A DNA stretch of 25,289 nucleotides from Bacillota bacterium (GTDB lineage: Bacteria; Bacillota; Clostridia; Lachnospirales; Lachnospiraceae). Positions 1 through 6,371 of the stretch are shown in pieces. The stretch's first letter is position 1. Every line of letters starts with the position of its first letter. Made by a program: the position numbers and the translations under genes. Under the pieces are notes generated by a model that worked only from the letters and a program-made list of their open reading frames with translations, was not told the DNA's origin and made no database searches. Where the stretch lies: positions 1-25,289 of the forward strand of contig JAEYQV010000008.1 in NCBI GenBank assembly GCA_023409835.1, read 5' to 3'.

Positions 1-451
1 TACCATAGCTGTCTCCACTGTCGTTTGCCGCTGCGGTAACGGTGTTGACGCTGCCCATGGTCGTGACGATGGTTGTATCGCTGGGCAGAGAAATACCGGT
101 GGTATCGGTGGTGCACACAAGGTCCACTCCGTCAAGCACCAGCACATTGCCAGTATAAGTTTTACCGTCCACTACTTTGCCGTTTGTATACCATGCCCAG
201 CAAGTCATGTTATCGCTGTGAATGTGCCCGTTTCCTTTGGGGCTTGCAGTGGTGCAGTCTACATTGTCTACCACCCTGCTCAAATCCAGCATCTTATTCA
301 TTTGCTTATCGCCGACAGCGTTTCCGCTGTCTTTTGTAGCGCTTGCTCCGATGGGTAAGCCTCTGTCAGCCACTTCGGCAAACGCCGTGCTCGGTATCAG
401 CGTGAGCACCATACACAACACAAGTATCATACTTAGTATTCTTCGTTTCAT
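1..451 (-). CDS. Secreted surface protein, 5' part only (runs off left edge)
   Basis: A reading frame opens with ATG at 451 on the minus strand and stays open for 150 codons to the window edge. The ribosome site AAGGAGGA lies about 8 nt upstream. Residues 1-25 form a signal peptide: MKRR, a hydrophobic core, then a cleavage site of the type STAFA. The mature part has low-complexity, Thr/Asn/Gly-rich stretches; the end of the visible part (VLVLDGVDL..., ISLPSDTTIV, then NTVTAA) resembles the beta-helical carbohydrate-binding-like modules of clostridial surface proteins, and the N-terminal module of the 14316-19817 protein. No anchoring motif can be seen because the C-terminus is missing. The nearest recognisable upstream promoter is the LytTR-type one at 685-755, leaving a leader of about 230 nt. 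A secreted protein is near certain; the module assignment is an inference. Confidence 0.8.
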   Translation of the reverse strand, partial: MKRRILSMILVLCMVLTLIPSTAFAEVADRGLPIGASATKDSGNAVGDKQMNKMLDLSRVVDNVDCTTASPKGNGHIHSDNMTCWAWYTNGKVVDGKTYTGNVLVLDGVDLVCTTDTTGISLPSDTTIVTTMGSVNTVTAAANDSGDSYG

Positions 452-572
452 GTTATGAAATCCTCCTTAAGGTTTATTTTTTATGTTGTTTGTTCCATAA
501 CATTTGTAATCACTCGATTTCTCCCTTGGATCCGCATTTCCTTGCTTTTTACTCAAAGCTCCAATCAAGGTT

Positions 573-662
573 TCAATCCGGCACGTTCTCATAGCTACCG
601 TTTTGGTCAGAGACCGTAAACTCGCTGATGGTATCAAGGCTCTTCTGCATTGCGGATAATTC
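573..662 (-). pseudogene. Decayed fragment of a paralogue of the LemA-like small membrane protein gene
   Basis: Bases 621-664 match 4127-4170, inside the small membrane protein gene at 3920-4252, at 40 of 44 positions and in the same frame and orientation. The translated piece reads ELSAMQKSLDTISE against ELSAKQKSLATISE in the intact gene. An in-frame TAG lies directly upstream (663-665), and after the matching part the frame diverges and stops at 573-575. The N-terminal membrane segment and the C-terminal half are missing. The LytTR operator and promoter upstream (685-755) also resemble those of the intact gene, so a promoter-plus-gene copy probably existed here and was mostly deleted. An ATG at 650 could open a 25-codon peptide, but no ribosome site precedes it. 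Confidence 0.6.
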
Positions 663-684
663 CTATTCAATGCTATTCTTCAAC

Positions 685-755
685 ATAATATTATCAGATT
701 ATGTCATTATAAACGATTTACCGCACGAATCGTGTCTCCTAGCGCACGAATCGTG
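685..755 (-). promoter_or_regulatory. LytTR-type operator pair and promoter A
   Basis: Two direct repeats lie at 720-734 (ACCGCACGAATCGTG) and 741-755 (AGCGCACGAATCGTG), 21 bp apart. Reading the minus strand, 29 nt after the proximal repeat there is a -10 hexamer TATTAT (plus-strand 685-690). There is no clear -35, as expected for an activator-dependent promoter. The spacing and the -10 are the same as at the three other sites in the window. Transcription would run through the gene fragment at 573-662 into the secreted protein starting at 451. The regulator assignment (the LytTR protein at 5640-6371) is an inference from the repeat geometry and location. Confidence 0.75.
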
Positions 756-778
756 TTTTTTCGACATAAATGGTTTTG

Positions 779-818
779 AAAATGGTTTGTCGCTCAAACT
801 TGTGCGACAAACCATTTT
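779..818. terminator. Perfect 15-bp hairpin, probable bidirectional terminator
   Basis: Bases 779-793 (AAAATGGTTTGTCGC) pair perfectly with 804-818 around a 10-nt loop. The stem has A-tract and T-tract ends on both strands, with one more T after it on the plus strand. It lies about 100 nt past the stop of the clostripain-like gene (920), so it could end that operon before transcription reaches promoter A. The U-run is short, so termination is likely but not certain. Confidence 0.5.
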
Positions 819-919
819 TCAATGGATCATTTTCCCATCCTTTAAGTCTATTACTTAGGAGGCGAGGATGCCACAGCATTCACTGGCTGCAGTACTGCCG
901 ATGGCAGTTACCTTTACTG

Positions 920-2938
920 CTACTCTACACTGGTTGTAATCTGTCCATTTGACGATTCAAAGGTTACAGCAGCGGAGTAGGCAACATTGCCCTGACTGTC
1001 CTTCATAACGTACATCATGATAAAATAGCCGTCACCAAGCGCGGTTTCTGCAAATGCAGTTTCAGGGGTCACCTTAATAGTGTCAATCGGAACAGCTGTC
1101 AGCTCTCCATCACCGCTGATTGCGGTTGCATAGTGAATGGTCTGGATCTCATCGCCTTCCACCAGGTAACGGAGATTTTTATCCGCCGCACCGCTTTCAT
1201 CCAGCGGCTTTCTGGCACCCTCGATGTAATATTCCCCAGTCTCAAAGTCATAGATGACCATCAGGTTGTATTCCTCACCGTTTAGCAGAATCGGCACGGA
1301 ATATTGATTATAGGTATCACCCTCATAGGAAATCTCCATATAGCACAGTGCACCGTCCAAGCTACCCCATACGCCCCGGAAGTTATCCTTAAATACACCG
1401 TTATCCCAATCCGTTACAATATCGTTGTCAGTGCCCAAACAGAGCAGGATATCCTCCTCCGGATCAGCATAGTAAAGCTCAAAGGTCAGAGAAGAAAGAA
1501 TGTTGATTGCTTCACTGCCCAACGTAAGAGTGGAATTACCGCTCTCATCCACAGTTACCGGCATATCCTGCCAGTTTACACTGTTTAAGGTCAGCAGCTC
1601 TGGTAAAGAGCTGTAATTCATCTGGGAGATATAGTCCATTCCATCTTCGGAAAGCTCGCCGGTTAAGCCATAAGCATACAGATATTTAAAGGAATCGGCA
1701 GGACTGACGCCTACATAGGCAATGAAATCCTCCACATCACCGTTATAGCTGTAATAACAGGAAAGTCCTGCCGACTCCGGGCGGTATTTTCCGTTTACCT
1801 TGTACACAACACAGTCGGCAAGGGCAGTGGAAACAGCTCCGGAGGTACCTGGCAGCAATCTCGAGGATTTAATAGCAAGTGATCCAAGGTCGGTCATATT
1901 GGTATAGCCCTGTTCGCGGGTATTGCCGCCGTAGTTTTCAACATTGTTCGCAATTTGGGAGAAGTGAGCAAAGAATGCCGGATTTTCGACCGCCGAAGCC
2001 AGAGCTTCCTTACCGAAATCGTCATAAGCGGCAATGAGATCCGATATCTTGGAGAGATCTGTAACCGACAGGGTAATATTGTCCTCTGTCCCAACCTCTA
2101 CACAGCCTTGTACATAGCTGTCACAGATAACCTTGGCTAACGTAAGCGGTTCCATATCCGGAGTCCCGGCAAGTGCCCCAAGCCACCCGCTATAGAGCCA
2201 GCCATTGCCCGGTTCTACCTCCTGCGAAGCCACAAGGTATTTGCCGATATCAGAGAAGGTATATGCCGTATCCACTGTTGCCATGAGGCAGGTGTCAAAG
2301 CCGATGATGTCCACCGGTTGATTCTGTGGATCTGCTCCAAAGGCTTCCGAGAAGGCCTGATACATCTCTGCAAGGCTTAAGGAATCCATTCCGTATAATT
2401 CATCAAAGGAAGCACCCGTCACTGAGCCGCCTCCGTGGTTCCACAGCACTACAGCGGTGCGCTTGGCAGGGTAGTGCTCCTTCCCGAATAACAAGAAATC
2501 TTTAAGAGTCTGTGTATCGCCCATACTGGCGGAGGGTAGCTCCTCTATAAGTTGAAATCCGTTGTGGTCATAGACATAACGCCCTAGCGTATCTGCATTT
2601 ATGATATCGTTCTGCCATACTGACGAACCTCCGGTTTGAATGACAACCTTCACATTCTCCGGCAGCTTCACATCCATCATCTCCGCCAGGTCATTCGTAG
2701 CCGCGGCATGATTGCTTTCCAGATCGCTTCCACAGAGGTACCAGTAGACTACCCATTCTGTATCTGTGTCGGCTGCAACCTGATCTGTATCGGCTGCTGC
2801 CTTGTCGGTATCTGTTATATCTTTGTCAGTATCTGAAGCTTTGTCGGACGGCTGCTGCGGATCTTTCTTCGTATCCGAGCACGCTGTCAGAGAAAACAGC
2901 AGGGAAAAGGTTAAAAGAATCGTTATCAGTTTTTTCAT
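920..2938 (-). CDS. Clostripain-family (peptidase C11) lipoprotein
   Basis: This 672-residue protein starts with a lipoprotein signal: MKK, a hydrophobic stretch and a lipobox LTAC with the lipidated Cys at residue 20. A linker with imperfect DTD repeats follows (about 36-60). The peptidase C11 domain begins near residue 61 (EWVVYWYLCGSDLE). The catalytic pair of the family is visible: His168 in LWNHGGG and Cys217 in GFDTCLM. Known C11 enzymes are cysteine proteases, often cutting after Arg or Lys and often activated by self-cleavage; specificity here is not shown. The C-terminal part (about 450-672) is beta-rich and unassigned. The gene is last in the operon, 16 nt after the SHOCT protein gene, and should sit outside the membrane as a lipid-anchored protease. 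It ends with TAG at 920-922. Confidence 0.92.
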   Translation of the reverse strand: MKKLITILLTFSLLFSLTACSDTKKDPQQPSDKASDTDKDITDTDKAAADTDQVAADTDTEWVVYWYLCGSDLESNHAAATNDLAEMMDVKLPENVKVVIQTGGSSVWQNDIINADTLGRYVYDHNGFQLIEELPSASMGDTQTLKDFLLFGKEHYPAKRTAVVLWNHGGGSVTGASFDELYGMDSLSLAEMYQAFSEAFGADPQNQPVDIIGFDTCLMATVDTAYTFSDIGKYLVASQEVEPGNGWLYSGWLGALAGTPDMEPLTLAKVICDSYVQGCVEVGTEDNITLSVTDLSKISDLIAAYDDFGKEALASAVENPAFFAHFSQIANNVENYGGNTREQGYTNMTDLGSLAIKSSRLLPGTSGAVSTALADCVVYKVNGKYRPESAGLSCYYSYNGDVEDFIAYVGVSPADSFKYLYAYGLTGELSEDGMDYISQMNYSSLPELLTLNSVNWQDMPVTVDESGNSTLTLGSEAINILSSLTFELYYADPEEDILLCLGTDNDIVTDWDNGVFKDNFRGVWGSLDGALCYMEISYEGDTYNQYSVPILLNGEEYNLMVIYDFETGEYYIEGARKPLDESGAADKNLRYLVEGDEIQTIHYATAISGDGELTAVPIDTIKVTPETAFAETALGDGYFIMMYVMKDSQGNVAYSAAVTFESSNGQITTSVE

Positions 2939-2954
2939 GTTTTTATCTCCTTTA

Positions 2955-3863
2955 TTATATGCCTAACAGTTGTTTTTTCTTTGCTTCAAACTCCTGCTGT
3001 GAAATGACGCCTTCATCCATCAGTGCCTTGTATTTTTTTATCTCCTCTATTGCATCAATAGGGGATATCATGTCCGTATGTATTGCCTCCACACCCACTA
3101 CACCAAAATCAATGGACTGTTCCGGTGCATTAGGAAAGGCAACTGTCCTTAGTGCATCCACCAGCTTTTCTATTTCTTCAATGCTTCGCTGATACGCATG
3201 TAAGTAGTCGTTCACATCGGGGCGGTCGGTAGAGAATCTGGGCCCGTCCATATCGCATTTCATCACTGTCCAGTAGGGATGATCGAAATGGAGCTCTACA
3301 TTGAAGGCTTTAAAGGGCAGCGGAATATCTATATGCTGCATCGGTATTGATTGTTTGTCCTTGCCGTTGTTCAGCCTGTCAGCGGCTCTGGCTAGCTGAC
3401 GGTTCAGCATAAACTGAGTGATTAGCGGTGCAAGTGCCATAGCCTGTTCCGGCACGGTACTGGTATAACGGAATATGCCCTCTGTCGATCCCTCAAACAA
3501 GAGTATACTGTCCTCTTTAATCGTAAAGGATTTCAGCTGTTTACCCTCAAATACTGTTTTGTCAGGATTCTTGCTCATACAGAACAGCTTGTTCGGGTAA
3601 TCAAAGATCATTTTGGTATCCCTAAGACCAAAGTCAATCCGCTCTGAAATAACGAACTGATCCTTCAGCAACAGATTTTGATCATAAAACCTCATATATT
3701 CCCGAAAGCCCTGCATCGTTAAGTTGTTTTCCTTTTCCATATCCATGTCAATTTTATTGTGACAGGTATCACAGATGTATTCCCCCTCGATTTTCGATGG
3801 TAAAAACCATGAAATTTTGCCGCCGCAGATAGGGCAAGGGGGTTTTTTAGAAAATAAACCCAT
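2955..3863 (-). CDS. Zinc-ribbon / SHOCT-domain protein
   Basis: The protein has about 302 residues. Two CxxC pairs near the N-terminus (CPIC and CDTC) form a zinc ribbon of the DUF4428-like type. The last 32 residues (about 271-302: IEEIKKYKALMDEGVISQ...) are a SHOCT domain, a short helical module often found at protein ends and thought to mediate oligomerisation. The middle (about 50-250) resembles PH-like or bacterial stress-response domains in composition, but I cannot assign it. No signal peptide or membrane segment is present, so it should be cytoplasmic. I chose the ATG at 3863 (MGLFSKK) over the one at 3869, because the GGGAGGA ribosome site is about 7 nt from the former and nearly touches the latter. 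It is the middle gene of the operon, 50 nt after the LemA-like gene. Confidence 0.85.
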   Translation of the reverse strand: MGLFSKKPPCPICGGKISWFLPSKIEGEYICDTCHNKIDMDMEKENNLTMQGFREYMRFYDQNLLLKDQFVISERIDFGLRDTKMIFDYPNKLFCMSKNPDKTVFEGKQLKSFTIKEDSILLFEGSTEGIFRYTSTVPEQAMALAPLITQFMLNRQLARAADRLNNGKDKQSIPMQHIDIPLPFKAFNVELHFDHPYWTVMKCDMDGPRFSTDRPDVNDYLHAYQRSIEEIEKLVDALRTVAFPNAPEQSIDFGVVGVEAIHTDMISPIDAIEEIKKYKALMDEGVISQQEFEAKKKQLLGI

Positions 3864-3919
3864 TATCATTTCCTCCCTATATTCTTTATATTAGCTGAGC
3901 TTGTAAGCCGCCTCACTTG

Positions 3920-4252
3920 TTAAGATTTATATCCATGCTCCTTTCCTACAGGGTGAAAACCCATAATATACGCTGGGATACGGTTCATCGGTCTTTTTAA
4001 CAGGTCGTTATAGTTCTTTTCCACCTCCCGATAAACCATAAGCTTATTCTCTAATATATTTAGTGCCGCTGCGTCATTTTCACCACCGCGTTCCTGCATA
4101 TGTAATCTGCGGTGCATTTGTACCTGCTCGCTGATGGTAGCAAGGCTCTTCTGTTTTGCGGATAGTTCCTTGAAACTCACAACAAACCACAAAGTAATAA
4201 ATGCTGCCACACAGATTCCTGCAATAAACCAGCCAAGCGTGCCTGCAGTCAT
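3920..4252 (-). CDS. Small LemA-like membrane-anchored protein
   Basis: This 110-residue protein has one N-terminal membrane segment (about 6-27, GWFIAGICVAAFITLWFVV). A helical, charged part follows (about 28-90), with KSLATISEQVQMHRRL and LENKLMVYREVEKNYNDLL. It ends with NRIPAYIMGFHP. The single membrane segment followed by long helices, with the YNDLL/NRIP tail, is reminiscent of LemA-family proteins, although it is shorter than typical LemA (about 180-190 residues). The function of this family is not established. The ATG at 4252 follows the ribosome site AAGGGGGTGAT. It is the first gene of the operon, about 40 nt downstream of the LytTR-type promoter at 4297-4367. A decayed copy of part of it lies at 573-662. 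Confidence 0.75.
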   Translation of the reverse strand: MTAGTLGWFIAGICVAAFITLWFVVSFKELSAKQKSLATISEQVQMHRRLHMQERGGENDAAALNILENKLMVYREVEKNYNDLLKRPMNRIPAYIMGFHPVGKEHGYKS

Positions 4253-4296
4253 AGAATATCACCCCCTTATCTCATGTTAAATCTCTCTCATTGGAC

Positions 4297-4367
4297 ATAA
4301 TATTATCATATATTTCATAAAAATATCATTTACCGCACGAATCGTGTCTCCTACCGCACGAAATGTA
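4297..4367 (-). promoter_or_regulatory. LytTR-type operator pair and promoter C
   Basis: Direct repeats lie at 4332-4346 (ACCGCACGAATCGTG) and 4353-4367 (ACCGCACGAAATGTA), 21 bp apart. On the minus strand the -10 hexamer TATTAT (4297-4302) lies 29 nt after the proximal repeat, exactly as at the other three sites, with no good -35. The start codon at 4252 is about 45 nt further on. It should drive the LemA-like, SHOCT and clostripain genes as one unit. The distal repeat is the most diverged of the eight half-sites. The stretch 4368-4464, up to the HD-GYP stop, holds no clear terminator, so read-through from that gene is possible. Confidence 0.8.
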
Positions 4368-4464
4368 ATATCAGATTCCCAAAGCCCCAACAATTGCAGA
4401 AATATGTACTCTACTAATACACCCATTCTACGCATAAACGGATGCATAACAATATTACACCGCG

Positions 4465-5304
4465 CTAAAGCATCTCAACTACTTCTATCTCTCTTTCTAC
4501 TGACAAATCATGATCTTCATTCTCACAACGAACTAATGGTCTTCCTATTTCTATTGGGTTGATAAATACTATATGACCAACTTGCTCGTTGCTTAACCGA
4601 ATCGCTCTGCCCGTATAGAAGTCGATTATATTATTTACAAATATCTGACAAATATATGGATCCAGATGATGGAAGCTGCTTGCTTGAATTTCCTCAGCTG
4701 CTTTTAAAGGTGTATTCTTTTTGCCATATGTTCTGGTAGCTGTGATTGCATCAAAGGTATCAGCGATTGCTATTATTCTACTGAACAAATTGATTTTTTC
4801 TTCCTTTAGCCCCAAAGGATAACCTGTTCCATCCATTCTTTCATGATGGAATAAAATGCCTTGTAAAACTTCCGAATTGAATGTGTTGACGCCAGCTAAT
4901 ATTTTATAGCCAATAACCGGATGAGCTTTTAATTTCTCCATCTCTTCCAATGTTAATGTATCCGCCTTATTTAATAGACTATCCTTAATCTTTGCTTTCC
5001 CAATATCATGTAAAAGCCCTGTACGAACCAGGCTTTCTAGTTTTGAATAATCCAAATCCATCCATTTGCCTATGACATAGGATAAGAAAGCTACATTAAC
5101 CGGATGAGAATACATATATGGGTTTTTATCCTTAACACTGTTCAGTAATGCTAATATACTCGTATCATCATTTAGGTATTTACATATTTGAGCGGAATAC
5201 ATTTCAACAGGATTAAAATATAGCTTTCTGCCAAACCGGATATCTTCCACAATATTACGTAAAATCCGTATTGCCTGATTATAAGTTTCTTCTAAATTAA
5301 TCAT
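4465..5304 (-). CDS. HD-GYP domain protein, predicted c-di-GMP phosphodiesterase
   Basis: This 279-residue protein carries a full HD-GYP set: His67 (YSHPVNVAF), His99-Asp100 with Lys103 (LLHDIGKAKI), His128 (KAHPVIGYKIL), His153-His154-Glu155 and the diagnostic DGTGYP at 158-163, then Asp182 (IAIADTFDAIT). HD-GYP proteins are metal-dependent phosphodiesterases that hydrolyse cyclic di-GMP. There is no membrane segment or N-terminal receiver domain. Residues 1-60 are helical and unassigned, and the C-terminal tail (about 215-279) is also unassigned. The ATG at 5304 has ribosome site AAGGAGAG 6 nt upstream. It is divergent from the regulator-kinase pair, and the LytTR operator between them is arranged to drive it. 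Activity and substrate are inferred from the motifs. Confidence 0.9.
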   Translation of the reverse strand: MINLEETYNQAIRILRNIVEDIRFGRKLYFNPVEMYSAQICKYLNDDTSILALLNSVKDKNPYMYSHPVNVAFLSYVIGKWMDLDYSKLESLVRTGLLHDIGKAKIKDSLLNKADTLTLEEMEKLKAHPVIGYKILAGVNTFNSEVLQGILFHHERMDGTGYPLGLKEEKINLFSRIIAIADTFDAITATRTYGKKNTPLKAAEEIQASSFHHLDPYICQIFVNNIIDFYTGRAIRLSNEQVGHIVFINPIEIGRPLVRCENEDHDLSVEREIEVVEML

Positions 5305-5369
5305 AATACTCTCCTTTAAAACAACTCTGTATGTGACTATCCATTTCTTTACAAATCAATGTAGCATAT

Positions 5370-5413
5370 GCAGCCACACAGTTTTCTGATTAAAACCAGT
5401 TAAGCGTGGCTGC
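5370..5413 (-). promoter_or_regulatory. Hairpin in the leader of the HD-GYP gene
   Basis: GCAGCCAC at 5370-5377 pairs perfectly with GTGGCTGC at 5406-5413, and the enclosed part can pair further with mismatches. It lies in the roughly 160-nt leader predicted between promoter B (-10 at 5472-5477) and the HD-GYP start at 5304. There is no U-run directly after it on the minus strand, so it does not look like a plain terminator. It could affect translation or mRNA stability, and it does not match a c-di-GMP riboswitch that I can recognise. Confidence 0.35.
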
Positions 5414-5471
5414 TGCCATAAAGTGCAATTCTTTTCCTACAATATCTCTATCTCTATTACTATCCCTCGAT

Positions 5472-5542
5472 ATAATAATAGCAAATATTACACTTAAAAA
5501 CCGTTTACCGCACGAATCGTGTCTCCTACCGCACGAATCGTA
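5472..5542 (-). promoter_or_regulatory. LytTR-type operator pair and promoter B (towards HD-GYP gene)
   Basis: Direct repeats lie at 5507-5521 (ACCGCACGAATCGTG) and 5528-5542 (ACCGCACGAATCGTA), 21 bp apart. A weaker third copy may follow at about 5549-5563. On the minus strand a TATTAT -10 (5472-5477) lies 29 nt after the proximal repeat, the layout shared by all four sites. This predicts transcription towards the HD-GYP gene with a leader of about 160 nt. The same repeats lie 32-67 bp upstream of the -35 of the plus-strand promoter for the regulator gene, so the operator may serve both directions. Confidence 0.75.
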
Positions 5543-5573
5543 TCTCTTTCCGTATAAATGTAATGACGGATTC

Positions 5574-5602
5574 TTGAAGCCTAAATTGCTTTATGTTACA
5601 AT
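5574..5602 (+). promoter_or_regulatory. Promoter of the regulator-kinase pair
   Basis: TTGAAG (5574-5579) and TACAAT (5597-5602) are separated by 17 bp, a good sigma-A-type promoter. The start codon at 5640 is about 30 nt past the expected transcription start. The LytTR direct repeats at 5507-5542 lie directly upstream of the -35, which fits autoregulation. Confidence 0.65.
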
Positions 5603-5639
5603 ATGACTGGATATTTTTACATAAGAAGAGGTGATGAAT

Positions 5640-6371
5640 ATGCATATAGCTGTTTGTGATGATAATCTAGATGAGCTTTCCCGTATTTCCTCTCTACTGG
5701 AGGATTACTGCCGGGAGGTGGATAGTTCGGTAACATATGAGGCCTTTCACAGTGCTACGGAGCTTATCGAAACTATGAGAGTAAGAAGGTTTGATTTATT
5801 GCTTTTGGACATCCTTATGCCGGGTGTTACTGGAATGGATGCAGCGAAAGAAATACGCCGATCGGATAGTGAAATTCCGATTATTTTCCTCACCTCTTCC
5901 CGTGAGTTTGCGGTGGAGAGCTACCGCGTAGGTGCCAAGGACTACATCATGAAGCCCGCATGTAAGGATGAGATATTTCCTTCCATAAACAAGCAGCTTG
6001 CAAGGTATACACAGGAGGATGCGTATCTGACTCTGAAAACCGGAAGCGGCATCTTAAAGCTTCCCTTCTCGCAAATCGCATATGTGGAAGTCATAAACCG
6101 CTCAGTACAGTTTATCCTTGCAAACGGCGAAGTGCGGGAAGCCTATGGCTACCTTGCCGATTATGAAGGGGCTTTGCTGTCAGACCCTTATTTTTATAAG
6201 CCCCACCGTTCTTATGTGGTAAACCTGCGCCAAGTGACCGAACTTAATAAGAAAGGCTTTGCTACTATAATGGGTAACACGGTTCCCGTGGCAAGAGATG
6301 CCTTTGCGAATGCGAAGGCTGCATATATGAAATATCTACTGTCACCAAATGAACGGAGGGATAGGCTGTGA
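5640..6371 (+). CDS. LytTR-family response regulator
   Basis: The protein has 243 residues with two domains. The receiver (about 1-120) has the acidic pair Asp7-Asp8, the phospho-acceptor Asp57 in LLLLDILMPG, Thr85 and Lys105. The LytTR DNA-binding domain (about 128-236) has the family signature FYKPHRSYVVNLRQV and the VPVAR segment. LytTR domains bind paired direct repeats about 21 bp apart, which matches the four repeat pairs in this window. I chose ATG 5640 (MHIAVCDDN): the GAGGTG ribosome site is 6 nt from it, while the upstream GTG at 5631 and ATG at 5634 overlap or touch that site. The gene overlaps the kinase start by 4 nt (GTGA), indicating translational coupling. Phosphorylation by the neighbouring kinase is inferred. 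Confidence 0.95.
   Translation: MHIAVCDDNLDELSRISSLLEDYCREVDSSVTYEAFHSATELIETMRVRRFDLLLLDILMPGVTGMDAAKEIRRSDSEIPIIFLTSSREFAVESYRVGAKDYIMKPACKDEIFPSINKQLARYTQEDAYLTLKTGSGILKLPFSQIAYVEVINRSVQFILANGEVREAYGYLADYEGALLSDPYFYKPHRSYVVNLRQVTELNKKGFATIMGNTVPVARDAFANAKAAYMKYLLSPNERRDRL

Noticed and set aside
467..670. A 67-codon minus-strand frame upstream of the left-edge secreted protein
   Set aside because: It is in a different frame from the recognisable LemA-like fragment, lacks a ribosome site and resembles no family.
868..939. A 23-codon plus-strand frame with a perfect AGGAGG five bases before its ATG
   Set aside because: It overlaps the 3' end of the clostripain-like gene on the other strand, has no promoter (the hairpin at 779-818 lies before it) and no recognisable peptide features. 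Chance is more likely.
5305..5471. c-di-GMP riboswitch in the leader of the HD-GYP gene
   Set aside because: The conserved GEMM-type sequence blocks are not visible; only a plain hairpin is seen.
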